Shown here piece after piece: positions 39,412 to 48,983 of a DNA stretch of 64,000 nt. Position 1 is the stretch's first letter. Each line of letters begins with the position of its first letter. The stretch is from JBEEJZ01 sp046046915. GTDB lineage: Bacteria; Pseudomonadota; Gammaproteobacteria; Burkholderiales; Burkholderiaceae_C. The notes beneath the pieces are model-generated. The model made no database searches and had not been told where the DNA came from. It saw only the letters and a list, made by a program, of their open reading frames with translations. Both the position numbers and the translations under genes were made by a program. The stretch is taken from NCBI GenBank assembly GCA_046046915.1, contig JBJOIT010000001.1:62001-126000 (forward strand). Direction: 5' to 3'.

Positions 39412-42400
39412 TCAGTCGTAGGGCAGGGTCATGATCACATCAAGGGCGCTTTGCTCTCCGGTTTGGGCGCGCAGCGTGAGGCGGCGAGATAGGTTGTAGA
39501 AGATGTAAACCGTGCCGACCGTACCTGCCAGACTGCGCTCAAACGCCACATAAAAATCACGCGAGAGGCGTTTGCCCAAGGTCACGGTGGCGCCCGTCGC
39601 GGTGCCCGTGTCGCCGGCAGTGGCCCCCCTGAAAGACAGTTCATCTAGCCCCAGTGCCTCGGCCAAACCGCCGGCCAGGGGACGCCCGGAGCCGCCGAGC
39701 AAGGCCATGGCCGCCTGTTGCAACACGGCGGCTTCAGCACCGCCACTGGCAGCACCTCGTCCCAGTACCAGCCAGGCCAGTTTTTCTGCCTCCGGTAGTT
39801 CGGGGTCGGCATAAAGGCGCACGCGCGGCGACAGCACGGTGCCCGTGACCTGCACGCCTACCGTCACCACCAGATGCGGCCGCAGGGCCAGGATGTTGAG
39901 GCCAGGGTTGTCGTAGGCGCCTGAAAACCGCAGCACGCCCTGTTCGATGTCCAGTTGCTGGCCGTAGGCCTTGTAGGTGCCGCCTACGGTGCGCAATTCG
40001 CCGGTCAGACGTGGCGCCTGTTCGTGGGGCGCGCGCAACAGCCGCACGCTGCCCGCCAGGCGGGTGTTGAGCCCGCGGCCACGCACCAGAAAGTCGTCCC
40101 CCGCGTCAAGGTTCAGGTCGATGTCGGTTGTGAAGTTCTGCGGCACGTTGGGGGCTGCGATTGCTGGCACGGAGCCTGTCGCGGCCGGGTTGCCCGGTGC
40201 TCCTGGTTGTTGGCGAACCACCACATCCCTGCCTAGGCTCGGGGTGTCTTCTTCGGGCAGGATGAACAGCGCCTGGTCAGCCCGTACCGTGCCGCGTGCA
40301 TTCAGCTGCTGGGGTGTGAGGTCCAGACGCAGCTGCCCGGACACCACCAGGCGTCGGTCTGCCCTTGCCGATACTTTGAGCTGACGTGCCTGGGCGTCCA
40401 GGGTGACGCGTGGCCCGGCGTCAAGCGTACCCGATGCGGGGTCTTGGCCCCAGCGCGCCTGACCGGTGGCGACGAGCTCCCCGCCTGAGGTGCCGCCGGC
40501 GCCCAGCAGGCGAAAGTGCTGAATATTCATGCCCTGGCCATCGAGGAGGGCCCGCAGCTCGCCCTGGCTGAACTCGATGCCCTCGGCCACCGAGCGCAGG
40601 GCCAGCTGATCTGCATTGAGCTGACCGTGCCACAGGGGCTGGGTGCGTGTGCCCGACACGGTGAGCTTGGTGTCCAGCGTTCCACGCACACGCCAGCCCG
40701 GCGGGGCGAGCATGGACCACACGCCCAGCTGCGGCAATTGCGCCTGTATTTGGCCTGACAAGGGGGCCTGAGGTCGCCAGTGCAAGCCTTCTGCATCGTG
40801 GGTGAGCGAGCTGCGCAGGTCTGCTTGCAGTTGCCCGGCACGCAGGCTGTCCCAGTCCAGGCGGGCGCGTGCCTGTTCGTCAGCAATGTCCAGGGTCAGT
40901 CTCGCCGTGCGGATACCCGCGTCGACCCCCGCTTCTTTTTCACCAGTTTGCAGGCGCAGGTCCCCCTGGCTGCGCGCCAGCGACAGCTGTGCGCTCAGGG
41001 TGTCGGCCCAGTTCAGATGCCAGGCGCCATCCAGTAACAAATCGCCACGCAAGGTGCTGCTTGCGGCGCGGCTTTGGGCCAGGTACTCCAACCAAGCCAG
41101 GGGGATGCCGACAACCCGGCCATCGGTGCTGAGGGTGTTTTTGCGACCGGCGCGCTGCCAGCGCACGGGCTGCCATTGCACGGCCAGCGACCCACCGGGT
41201 GGCCCAGAAAGCACGGCCTGCCCTGGGTCGGCCGTGAGACTGAAGTTCTGCCAATCGCCCAGCAGGCGCAGAGGCAATGGCTGCTCGCTGCGCAGGGTCC
41301 ACGGCTTGCCTGGCGTGCCGGACAGCAATGCCAGGGTGGTAGGGGCCAGTTGCGCCTGCCAGTCGCCCATGGTGCGTCGGGTCCAGAGGGCGGCGCTGTT
41401 CATTTGCAGCACCTGCTCGCCGATGTGCAGTTGGCCTTGCACGGCCGTGTTCAAAGCACCCGGCGTGCCACGCAAACTGATCCCGGCGTCCTTGGCCCAC
41501 CAAGTGCTTTGGCTTGGGGTGGCCGCCACGCCAAGCCGGGGTATGTGGAGTTGAGCGTCCAGCTGTGATGGGGCTACAGCTGCAAGTTTGCCTGTAGTGC
41601 TTGCGCCGCCAGCCGCCCACTGCCGCCAGCCACCTTGCCAGCTCAAGCGCAGTGTCGCCTCGCCCTGCAGTGGTGGCGATGTGATGGGGCCTGCCAAGGC
41701 CGGCAGCATGGCGAGCCAGCGATGGGCGGCGTTGATGTCTGTCAGCGTGATCTGAAGATTGCCTTGGCCGGACGTGTCGGCGAGTGCGCCTTGAGCGCTG
41801 GCCTTGCCACCCGGTAGGTGCAAACTGAGTTTGCCTTCGCCAGATAGCACTTGCGTGTTGATGCTGATAGGGCCGCTGAGCGTCGCATCGGTCGTGCTGG
41901 CTTCCAGCGCAGACAAGCGCAGCCACGGTGCCGACCACACGCCTTGGGTATGCAGGCGCTGTAACTGCAGGCCTTGTATCAGGGCGGGCAGGGTGGTTGG
42001 CCCCCGGGCTGAGCTTGGCCGTGCGGGGGGCGACGAAGCCCTCGGCGCCGGTACCGCCGGCTGCAGATCGGCCCCGAAGGCCAAGCCCTGGTCCTCAGTG
42101 CGCGCCCAGAGGGTGCCGTTCAGTCTGGCGGGCGCCATCTGGCTGTGCAATGCTGCCGGATTGAGGTTTTGAACCTCGGCACGACCTTCCCATCTTGACA
42201 TTGGGCTGCCTGACGTAGCGCTGGACAGCTGGCCTTGCGCATGAACCTGGCCGCCCTCAACGGCAGCCTTCAGCGTTTCGATATGCCAGCTGCCTTGACT
42301 GTGGCTGAAGTCCAGTTGCAGCGACGAGAGGGGCAAGCGTTGCCTATCCCAAGAGCCTGGCAGGGCGTTGCTAGCAATGCCCCTGGCCTGCCAGGCGGGA

Positions 42401-43353
42401 GCTGTGGAACGGCTTGCCGTCGCCAAGGGCGAAATCGTTAATTCGCCGGAGACCTGTGTGATGGGCGCCTGGGGCCACAGCGCTGCTAGGTTGAGCTTGG
42501 AGAACCGGGCGTCGAGCTGATCAAAGGGCTGCATGGTCCAAGGCTGCCATTGCGCCTGGACGCTGGCTTGCATGGCGTCGTTTGATCTGCCCTGCACCGA
42601 TGCCATCACCGCCAAGATCGGGTCTGCGCCGCCCAGGGGGCCAGTGACGGTGGCCTGGGCATCCAGTGTCAGAGGTGCCCCTTTGCCTGGCGCACGGGTG
42701 TTGATCCGTCCCCGGGCGGCGATGTTCAACGGCAGCGGTGACCGAGCGCCCAGCTGCATTTCGCCCTGGTAGTTGCCCTCGGCCCACTGTGCCTGGGTTA
42801 TTGCCATGCTGTGCTGTGCGCCGTCAAAGCGATAGTGCCCCACCAGCGCCGTGGCCATGGGGGTTTCGGTCGATTGCCAGCTCAGGGCATCGACTTGCAG
42901 CTGGGCGTCCACCTGCACGGGAAGCATCAGGTCTGGCGGCAGCTGTGTGGGGGTGTCCTGGCTGGGCAGCTGGAGCAGCAGCTCCCCCACGCGCAACTGG
43001 TCGATGACGAGTTGCCGGTCCAGCAAGCGCATGGCCTGCCACGCCAGACGCACATCCAGAGCCGTAACTGAGCGCTCCCCGAACTGCCAACGCAGCTCGG
43101 CAATGCGCCCCCCCGCGCGCAGCGACCCTTTGGCCCCTCGCACACTGAGGCTGTGGCCCTGCGGCAGCCAGCGCTGAGACCACTGCAATGCCTCGCCCAA
43201 CGAGTTGGCTTGCCCTGACCAAAACCACAGTGCGGCCAGCAAGGCCACCAAGAGGGAGATCACCAGCGTTACGCTCAATGCGAGGCCGCGACATACCTGA
43301 CCCAGCAGCCGACCCCACGGTGCTCCCATCCCAGTGACAGCAGGCGTCGTCAA
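39412..43353 (-). CDS. tamB: TamB, inner-membrane translocation/assembly module
   Basis: A 1313-residue protein: one N-terminal transmembrane segment (about residues 24-46), a very long stretch of repeated beta strands, and the C-terminal DUF490/TamB domain ending L-D-V-I-M-T-L-P-Y-D. TamB forms a hydrophobic groove across the periplasm for lipid transport and outer-membrane protein assembly, with TamA. The start overlapping tamA is TTG at 43353 (TTGA overlap); an ATG at 43329 is an alternative and keeps the membrane segment. A proline/alanine/serine-rich patch near residue 440 looks like a linker. Confidence 0.9.
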   Translation of the reverse strand: MTTPAVTGMGAPWGRLLGQVCRGLALSVTLVISLLVALLAALWFWSGQANSLGEALQWSQRWLPQGHSLSVRGAKGSLRAGGRIAELRWQFGERSVTALDVRLAWQAMRLLDRQLVIDQLRVGELLLQLPSQDTPTQLPPDLMLPVQVDAQLQVDALSWQSTETPMATALVGHYRFDGAQHSMAITQAQWAEGNYQGEMQLGARSPLPLNIAARGRINTRAPGKGAPLTLDAQATVTGPLGGADPILAVMASVQGRSNDAMQASVQAQWQPWTMQPFDQLDARFSKLNLAALWPQAPITQVSGELTISPLATASRSTAPAWQARGIASNALPGSWDRQRLPLSSLQLDFSHSQGSWHIETLKAAVEGGQVHAQGQLSSATSGSPMSRWEGRAEVQNLNPAALHSQMAPARLNGTLWARTEDQGLAFGADLQPAVPAPRASSPPARPSSARGPTTLPALIQGLQLQRLHTQGVWSAPWLRLSALEASTTDATLSGPISINTQVLSGEGKLSLHLPGGKASAQGALADTSGQGNLQITLTDINAAHRWLAMLPALAGPITSPPLQGEATLRLSWQGGWRQWAAGGASTTGKLAAVAPSQLDAQLHIPRLGVAATPSQSTWWAKDAGISLRGTPGALNTAVQGQLHIGEQVLQMNSAALWTRRTMGDWQAQLAPTTLALLSGTPGKPWTLRSEQPLPLRLLGDWQNFSLTADPGQAVLSGPPGGSLAVQWQPVRWQRAGRKNTLSTDGRVVGIPLAWLEYLAQSRAASSTLRGDLLLDGAWHLNWADTLSAQLSLARSQGDLRLQTGEKEAGVDAGIRTARLTLDIADEQARARLDWDSLRAGQLQADLRSSLTHDAEGLHWRPQAPLSGQIQAQLPQLGVWSMLAPPGWRVRGTLDTKLTVSGTRTQPLWHGQLNADQLALRSVAEGIEFSQGELRALLDGQGMNIQHFRLLGAGGTSGGELVATGQARWGQDPASGTLDAGPRVTLDAQARQLKVSARADRRLVVSGQLRLDLTPQQLNARGTVRADQALFILPEEDTPSLGRDVVVRQQPGAPGNPAATGSVPAIAAPNVPQNFTTDIDLNLDAGDDFLVRGRGLNTRLAGSVRLLRAPHEQAPRLTGELRTVGGTYKAYGQQLDIEQGVLRFSGAYDNPGLNILALRPHLVVTVGVQVTGTVLSPRVRLYADPELPEAEKLAWLVLGRGAASGGAEAAVLQQAAMALLGGSGRPLAGGLAEALGLDELSFRGATAGDTGTATGATVTLGKRLSRDFYVAFERSLAGTVGTVYIFYNLSRRLTLRAQTGEQSALDVIMTLPYD

Positions 43354-45170
43354 AACGCGAACCCCACCCGCAAATGCAAACGAAACTTTTGCACTGCCGC
43401 GCCATAGGCCAAGTCCAGTTGCAAGGGACCGACCGGCGACTTCCAGCGTACACCCGTCCCGACGCCCACCTGTGTCTTAAAGTTCTCCCCTAGGGTGCCC
43501 ACACCACCCGCGTCAATGAACAAGGTGCTCTCCCAGTCGCTGGGCTGGCCGTTCCAACGGATGGGGCGTTGCCACTCCAGGCTGCCCACTGCCAGCTGTC
43601 GCCCTGCGGTGACATGGCCGTCCGCCTGCGGCACGCCGATGCTGTGATAGGCGTAGCCGCGCACGGAGGTGTCGCCGCCGGTTAGAAACAGCTGCGTGCT
43701 GGGCAAGGCTGCGTCGGTCGCAGCCACGACCAGGCCGGCCTCCAGCCGGGCGGCCAGTCGCCCCTTGCCACTGCTCAGGGGCCACAGACCCAACCAGCGG
43801 GCCTGCGTCCGCAAAAATGGGTAGCGGTTCGCGCCCAAGGTGCTGCCCACGCCCAGCTCCAGGCCTAAGCCCTGTCCGGCGGACGGAAAAGGCAGGCCGG
43901 CGAAGTGGCGCAGGGTCCAGGCCACATTCGCGGTGAGCGAATCGGCATCGGTGGAGAGCCCATCGGCGAGGGTGCGTGCCCGATCCAGCTGCAGGTAATG
44001 GTTGCGATCAATGGCTTCACCCAGCTGGGTACGGCCCACCCGGTAGCGTTGGCTGGTGGTGACGGTATCGCTCACGTTTTCTTCCTGCCAGCGCGCGGCG
44101 GTGGACCAGCGCCACAGGTCGGCATCCGGTGGCGCGGTCAGTTCGGCTTGCAGCGCGCTTTTGTCCCGATCCAGCAAGAGGGAGGACACCGACCGCCACC
44201 CCAGCCCAGGCAGTTGATGGTGCGTGTGCTCCACTGATGCCCGGGGGCCGCTGTCGGTGCTGGCGCCCAGGCCAATCACCATTTTTTGCAGCTTGGCCTC
44301 CTGGACTTGCACGTTCACTGGGGCGTTCGCGGCGTCGCCATCGGTGTCAATCCAGACAAGGGCCGAGTCAAAAAAGCCACTGTCGGTCAGGCGCTGCTGC
44401 GCGGCCAGCAGTTGCTCCTGGCGGTAATCGCCCCCCATGGGCAAGCGTGACAGGCGTTCGGCCAGCTGGAAGTCGTAACGCTGCAGCCCTGTGATGCGTA
44501 GCGCCCCCAATTGGTAGGCGGGGCCAGAGTCCAGCACCAGCTTGAGCCGGGCGCTGTGGGTGGATGGGTCGATGTCGGCCAGGCTGCTGCTCAAGCGCCC
44601 GCCGGGGTAGCGCTGGCTGCTGAGCTGGCGCAAGGCGATTGTCTTGATCTGATCCCAGTCCGCTTGTGTGAAGGCTTGCCCCAGCCGCGCCAGGGCACGG
44701 TTCTGGATGTCCTCGCGTTGCGCCTGGGCCTCGGGGGCTGTGGCGATGGGGCCTTCAAACAGGACCTCCACCGCGGCGATGGTGGTTCGCTGGCCGGGTA
44801 CAACCCTCACTAGCACCTCACGCGGCGCACCGGTGGGCATTGGCTCCTGGGCTTGCAGCTCAACGGACGGCGCAAAGTAGCCCAGCGTGGCGAGCAAATC
44901 TTGAACATTGGTTTGTGCGGCCTGCAGCAGCCGAGTCAGCTCCTGGGCGTCCATGTCAGTGAGCTCCCGGTAGCGATACAGCTCCATGTGGCGGGTCAGC
45001 AGTTCGCGCACCTCTGTAGGCGCCTCGATGCGGATCTCAAAAGCGGCGTTCAGCGGGGCGGTGGTCTGGGCGGGCGCGGCAAGGCTCACCAGAAGCAGGC
45101 TGATAAAAAAAGCTGGCAATTGAGCCAGCTTTGTCATGAGGGTGGCGCAGCTTGGGCGCGACGGTGTCAT
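43350..45170 (-). CDS. tamA: TamA, Omp85-family outer membrane protein
   Basis: A 606-residue Omp85 protein: signal peptide, N-terminal POTRA domains (about residues 45-270), then a 16-strand barrel ending in the C-terminal signature V-G-V-G-T-G-V-R-W-K-S-P-V-G-P-L and a final F-A-F. The G-G-D-T-S-V-R-G-Y motif near residue 498 is the conserved lid-lock region. ATG at 45170 and ATG at 45137 are both possible; each leaves a usable signal peptide. It overlaps tamB by 4 bp. Confidence 0.92.
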   Translation of the reverse strand: MTPSRPSCATLMTKLAQLPAFFISLLLVSLAAPAQTTAPLNAAFEIRIEAPTEVRELLTRHMELYRYRELTDMDAQELTRLLQAAQTNVQDLLATLGYFAPSVELQAQEPMPTGAPREVLVRVVPGQRTTIAAVEVLFEGPIATAPEAQAQREDIQNRALARLGQAFTQADWDQIKTIALRQLSSQRYPGGRLSSSLADIDPSTHSARLKLVLDSGPAYQLGALRITGLQRYDFQLAERLSRLPMGGDYRQEQLLAAQQRLTDSGFFDSALVWIDTDGDAANAPVNVQVQEAKLQKMVIGLGASTDSGPRASVEHTHHQLPGLGWRSVSSLLLDRDKSALQAELTAPPDADLWRWSTAARWQEENVSDTVTTSQRYRVGRTQLGEAIDRNHYLQLDRARTLADGLSTDADSLTANVAWTLRHFAGLPFPSAGQGLGLELGVGSTLGANRYPFLRTQARWLGLWPLSSGKGRLAARLEAGLVVAATDAALPSTQLFLTGGDTSVRGYAYHSIGVPQADGHVTAGRQLAVGSLEWQRPIRWNGQPSDWESTLFIDAGGVGTLGENFKTQVGVGTGVRWKSPVGPLQLDLAYGAAVQKFRLHLRVGFAF

Positions 45171-45200
45171 GGGTGCGTATTTGCCTTGTCGATCGAGCCT

Positions 45201-46388
45201 CTATTTGGACAACAGGCGCATGGCCTGATCCAGCCCCTGCAGGGTGAGTGGCACCATGCGCTGCTGCACGATTTGCTGGATCAAGCCGATGCTTTGACGG
45301 TATTGCCAGACACCTTGCGGCTCGGGGTTGATCCAGACGAAGTGCGGAAAGGCGTCCATCAAGCGCTGCAGCCACTCGGCCCCTGCCTCTTCATTGTTGT
45401 ACTCCACGCTGCCGCCGGGTTGCAGAATCTCATAGGGGCTCATGGTGGCATCCCCAATGAAGATCAGTTTGTAGTCCTTGTTGTATTTGCGGATGATGTC
45501 CCAGGTGGGAAATTTTTCTGCAAAGCGTCGCCGGTTGTGCTTCCACATGAAGTCATAGACGCAGTTGTGAAAGTAGTAAAACTCCAGGTGCTTGAATTCG
45601 GCCTTGGCGGCCGAGAACATTTCTTCGACCCGGGCCACGTGTTCATCCATGGTGCCACCCACGTCCATCAGGAGCAGCACCTTCACCTTGTTGTGCCGCT
45701 CGGGCACCAGTTTGATGTCCAGATAGCCCGCATTGGCCGCCGTGGCGCGGATGGTGTCGGGGAGGTCCAGCTCTTCAGCGGAACCCTCACGGGCAAAACG
45801 ACGCAAGCGGCGCAACGCGACCTTGATATTGCGTGTGCCCAGCTCTTGCGTGTCGTCGTAGTCGCGGTAGGCGCGTTGGTCCCACACCTTGACCGCGCTT
45901 TTGTTGCGACTTTTGCCGCCGATGCGTATGCCCTGCGGGTTGTGACCGCCATGTCCAAAGGGGCTGGTCCCGCCGGTACCTATCCATTTGCTGCCGCCCT
46001 CGTGGCGTTCCTTTTGCTCTTCCAGCCGCTTTTTGAGCGTCTCCATCAGCTCGTCCCAGTCCAGCTTGGGGGCGTTGGCTTTTTGTTCGGCAGACAGCAG
46101 TCTTTCGATTTCCTGGCGCAGCCAATCAGCGGGAATGTCTTTGGTGAAGTCGGCCAGCATTTCCACACCGGTGAAATAGGCCGCAAAGGCACGATCGAAT
46201 TTGTCGTAATGCTTTTCGTCCTTGACCAGTGCCGTGCGCGCCAGAAAATAAAAATCGTCCAGCGAGCACGCGTCGGCGTTACGAGGGCCCACCACGTCTG
46301 CCTGCAGGGCCTCCAGCAAGGTCAGGAACTCCCGCACCGACACGGGCAACTTTGCGGCGCGTAGGGTGTAGAAAAAATCGATCAGCAT
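45201..46388 (-). CDS. VWA (CoxE-like) protein with altered MIDAS, partner of a MoxR ATPase
   Basis: A 395-residue protein with a CoxE-like N-terminus (I-D-F-F-Y-T-L-R) and a C-terminal von Willebrand A domain. The metal site, usually D-x-S-x-S, reads L-L-M-D-V-G-G-T-M-D, so both serines are glycine or threonine; T-M-S-P-Y may supply other ligands. Positions 135-160 hold a flexible glycine-rich linker. Together with the MoxR ATPase at 47278 it forms a MoxR/VWA chaperone-type pair; the GNAT and small membrane genes lie between them. The target protein is unknown. Confidence 0.82.
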   Translation of the reverse strand: MLIDFFYTLRAAKLPVSVREFLTLLEALQADVVGPRNADACSLDDFYFLARTALVKDEKHYDKFDRAFAAYFTGVEMLADFTKDIPADWLRQEIERLLSAEQKANAPKLDWDELMETLKKRLEEQKERHEGGSKWIGTGGTSPFGHGGHNPQGIRIGGKSRNKSAVKVWDQRAYRDYDDTQELGTRNIKVALRRLRRFAREGSAEELDLPDTIRATAANAGYLDIKLVPERHNKVKVLLLMDVGGTMDEHVARVEEMFSAAKAEFKHLEFYYFHNCVYDFMWKHNRRRFAEKFPTWDIIRKYNKDYKLIFIGDATMSPYEILQPGGSVEYNNEEAGAEWLQRLMDAFPHFVWINPEPQGVWQYRQSIGLIQQIVQQRMVPLTLQGLDQAMRLLSK

Positions 46389-46407
46389 ACTGGCCTATCT
46401 GCGACGG

Positions 46408-47004
46408 TCAGGCCCGGTTGCGGTTCAGCAAATATTGCAGATGCGCGCGTACCTCAGGCCACTCGCCGGCGGTCAGGCTGTACATCACGGTGTCGCGCAC
46501 GGTGCCGTCGCGCCGCAGGGCGTGGCCACGAATCACACCGTCTTTTTTGGCGCCCAGGCGCTCGATGGCGCGTTGTGATGCAAAGTTGTAGTTGTCGGTG
46601 CGCCAGCCCACTACGCCACAGCCCAAGGTGTCGAAGGCGTGGCTCAGCAGCAGCAATTTGGCGGTGGTATTGACATGCGAGCGCTGCACGCTTTTGGCAT
46701 ACCAGGTCCAGCCTATCTCCATCCGGCGCACCGCAGGCACGATGTCGTGGTAACTGGTGCAGCCCAGCACGCGGCCACTGGCCTCGTCGATCACGGCGAA
46801 GGCAAAGCGGTTGCCATCGGCACGCATTTGCAAGGCGGTTTCGATGTAAGCGCCTGTGTGGTGTGGCTCTGGCACCGAGGTCACCCGGATGTTCCACAGC
46901 TCGCCATCTGCGGCTGCGACGCGCAAACCGGGTTCATGCGCCACCGACAAGGGCTCAAGTCGCACGCCGTTCAACGACAGGGTGACAGGTTCCACAAAAG
47001 ACAT
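46408..47004 (-). CDS. GNAT-family N-acetyltransferase, RimJ/RimL-like
   Basis: A 198-residue acetyltransferase with an R-x-x-G-x-A-like acetyl-CoA region (V-N-T-T-A-K-L-L-L-L near residue 110), the I-G-W-T-W strand and a final V-R-D-T-V-M-Y-S segment typical of RimJ/RimL relatives that acetylate protein N-termini or small amines. The substrate cannot be told. It lies between the VWA gene and a small membrane-protein gene on the same strand. Confidence 0.8.
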   Translation of the reverse strand: MSFVEPVTLSLNGVRLEPLSVAHEPGLRVAAADGELWNIRVTSVPEPHHTGAYIETALQMRADGNRFAFAVIDEASGRVLGCTSYHDIVPAVRRMEIGWTWYAKSVQRSHVNTTAKLLLLSHAFDTLGCGVVGWRTDNYNFASQRAIERLGAKKDGVIRGHALRRDGTVRDTVMYSLTAGEWPEVRAHLQYLLNRNRA

Positions 47005-47018
47005 GATGGCCCCTGGCT

Positions 47019-47240
47019 TCAGTTGTTCTTTTCGTCGTTGCGCCGGCGCCAGCGGCGGGCGCCCTGCAGCCCTAGGCCACCGCCCAGGCCCACCAGAACG
47101 ATGCCGGCAATGCTGGCGTTGTTGTAGCCCTCAGAAAAAATATCGACACCCAGCAGCTGGCCCACCCAGAAACCGGTCAGGGCGCCGCCCACAAAACCGA
47201 TTGCGTCAGACAGGCCTTCGAGGATCAATGAATTTGCCAT
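47019..47240 (-). CDS. Small glycine-rich membrane protein, unknown
   Basis: A 73-residue protein with two hydrophobic stretches (about residues 14-32 and 42-58), many glycines, and a charged R-R-W-R-R-R-N-D-E-K tail that would stay in the cytoplasm. I do not recognise the family with confidence. It is in the same direction as the neighbouring VWA, GNAT and MoxR genes with short gaps, and so may be part of that operon. Confidence 0.6.
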   Translation of the reverse strand: MANSLILEGLSDAIGFVGGALTGFWVGQLLGVDIFSEGYNNASIAGIVLVGLGGGLGLQGARRWRRRNDEKNN

Positions 47241-47277
47241 GATGATGTAAGTCCGGGTCTTTTGGAGTTTGCTGGGG

Positions 47278-48132
47278 TCAGCGGTTGCGCTGGTTCATGA
47301 ACACCAGCTTTTCAAACAAGGTGATGTCCTGTTCGTTTTTCAGGAGCGCGCCCACCAGTGGCGGCACGCTGACCTTTTGGTCCTGACTTTGCAGGGCTTC
47401 GAGCGGGATGTCCTCGGCCATCAACAGTTTGAGCCAATCCAGCAGCTCTGATGTGGAAGGCTTTTTCTTAAGCCCCGGAAGGTTGCGCACATCAAAAAAG
47501 GTCTTCATGGCAGCCGTGATCAGCTCGTCTTTCAGGCCCGGAAAGTGCACATCCACGATCTGCTTCATCGTGCTGGGCTCGGGGAATTTGATGTAGTGAA
47601 AAAAGCAGCGGCGCAAAAAGGCGTCGGGCAGTTCTTTTTCGTTGTTGGAGGTGATGAACACCAGTGGCCGGTTTTTGGCTTTGACCAGTTCCCGGGTTTC
47701 GTAGCAATAAAACTCCATGCGGTCGAGTTCGCGCAAGAGGTCGTTGGGAAACTCGATGTCGGCCTTGTCGATCTCATCGATCAGCAGCGCCACGGGTTTG
47801 TCAGCCGTAAACGCTTGCCACAGCACGCCCTTGACGATGTAGTTGTGGATGTTCTTGACGCGTTCACTGCCCTCTATGTCGGCCAGCTGGGAGTCGCGCA
47901 GCCGGCTGACGGCGTCGTATTCGTACAGCCCCTGTTGGGCTTTTGTCGTGCTCTTGATGTGCCACTGCAGCAATTCCATGCCCATGGCCTTGGCAACTTC
48001 TTCGGCCAGCATGGTCTTGCCGGTACCCGGTTCTCCCTTGACAAGCAAAGGGCGTTTCAGGGTGATGGCGGCATTGACCGACAGCAGCAAATCTTGCGTG
48101 GCAACGTAATCGGGTGATCCTGAGAACTTCAT
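47278..48132 (-). CDS. MoxR-family AAA+ ATPase
   Basis: A 284-residue AAA+ protein: Walker A G-E-P-G-T-G-K-T at residues 33-40, Walker B A-L-L-I-D-E-I-D-K-A near residue 107, sensor-1 F-I-T-S-N-N-E-K-E and an arginine finger region A-F-L-R-R-C-F. ATG at 48132 gives the family's typical start; the frame is open further upstream without support. It should act with the VWA protein encoded at 45201. It is a different clade from CbbQ in this window, with a shorter N-terminus. Confidence 0.9.
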   Translation of the reverse strand: MKFSGSPDYVATQDLLLSVNAAITLKRPLLVKGEPGTGKTMLAEEVAKAMGMELLQWHIKSTTKAQQGLYEYDAVSRLRDSQLADIEGSERVKNIHNYIVKGVLWQAFTADKPVALLIDEIDKADIEFPNDLLRELDRMEFYCYETRELVKAKNRPLVFITSNNEKELPDAFLRRCFFHYIKFPEPSTMKQIVDVHFPGLKDELITAAMKTFFDVRNLPGLKKKPSTSELLDWLKLLMAEDIPLEALQSQDQKVSVPPLVGALLKNEQDITLFEKLVFMNQRNR

Positions 48133-48246
48133 GGTGTTTTTGCACGGCAGGCCGGGCTGCAGGTGGATGTCAGTTTGGCTAAATGGGCGTCGATATAATC
48201 CCGCAGTCGATTTATACCAACTCCACCGGTGGATTGTCCGCGCAAA

Positions 48247-48903
48247 ATGAACAAACTGACCTTGTCCCTCGCCGCCCTGCTGACCGCATTTGTCGCAGGC
48301 GTTCCCGCTCATGCCGCAGGTGATGCCAAAGCTGGTGAATCCAAAGTCGCCATGTGCATAGGCTGTCACGGTATCAAGGGTTATCAGGCCAGTTTCCCCG
48401 AAATCCACAAGGTTCCCATGATTTCCGGTCAAGGCGCAGGCTATATCGTGTCGGCTCTTACGGCGTACAAAAAGGGTGAGCGCAAGCATCCGTCCATGCG
48501 CGGTATTGCAGAGACGTTGACCGAGCAAGACATCGCTGACGTGGCCGCGTACTATGAGGCCAGCGGCAAAGTGGCTGGCGCCGCTGAGCTGCCCAAGGCG
48601 CCCGAGGCCTCTGGCAAAGCTGCTGCCTTGCTGCAAAAAGGTGCCTGTGTGTCTTGCCACGGAGACAACTTCAGCAAGCCCATCGATCCCTCCTACCCCA
48701 AGATCGCTGGCCAACACGCCGACTACCTGTTTGTGGCATTGAAGGCCTACAAGGCTGAAGGTAATGGGCCTGTGGGGCGTGCCAATGGCGTGATGGGTGG
48801 TGTGGCCAAGCAATTCTCAAACGCCGAGCTGAAAGAGATGGCGGGCTATCTGAGCTCTCTGCCGTCCGAGCTGAAGGTTGTGCCGCAAAGCAAGTTCCGC
48901 TGA
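48247..48903 (+). CDS. Diheme cytochrome c4
   Basis: A 218-residue secreted cytochrome with two heme sites, C-I-G-C-H-G near residue 37 and C-V-S-C-H-G near residue 136, each followed by an I-S-G-Q / I-A-G-Q motif and a methionine ligand region. C4 cytochromes pass electrons to terminal oxidases. A consensus -10 TATAAT stands at 48194-48199. ATG at 48247 is preferred; GTG at 48229 is possible. It is divergent from the MoxR gene, and a bidirectional terminator follows. Confidence 0.9.
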   Translation: MNKLTLSLAALLTAFVAGVPAHAAGDAKAGESKVAMCIGCHGIKGYQASFPEIHKVPMISGQGAGYIVSALTAYKKGERKHPSMRGIAETLTEQDIADVAAYYEASGKVAGAAELPKAPEASGKAAALLQKGACVSCHGDNFSKPIDPSYPKIAGQHADYLFVALKAYKAEGNGPVGRANGVMGGVAKQFSNAELKEMAGYLSSLPSELKVVPQSKFR

Positions 48904-48922
48904 TCCGGTAGGTTCCCCTAAG

Positions 48923-48950
48923 AAAAAGCCGCACTCGATGCGGCTTTTTT
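48923..48950. terminator. Bidirectional terminator between cytochrome c4 and the DUF1841 gene
   Basis: Stem AGCCGCA / TGCGGCT with a 5-base loop, flanked by a run of A on the left and T on the right, so it can stop both the rightward cytochrome and the leftward DUF1841 transcripts, which converge here. Confidence 0.85.
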
Positions 48951-48983
48951 GTGTTCGTTTGCAGGATGCCTGGTGAGCCTGCG

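Noticed and set aside
48133..48813. Upstream extension of the MoxR gene to 511 codons
   Set aside because: The extension is antisense to cytochrome c4, which has clear heme motifs and a signal peptide.
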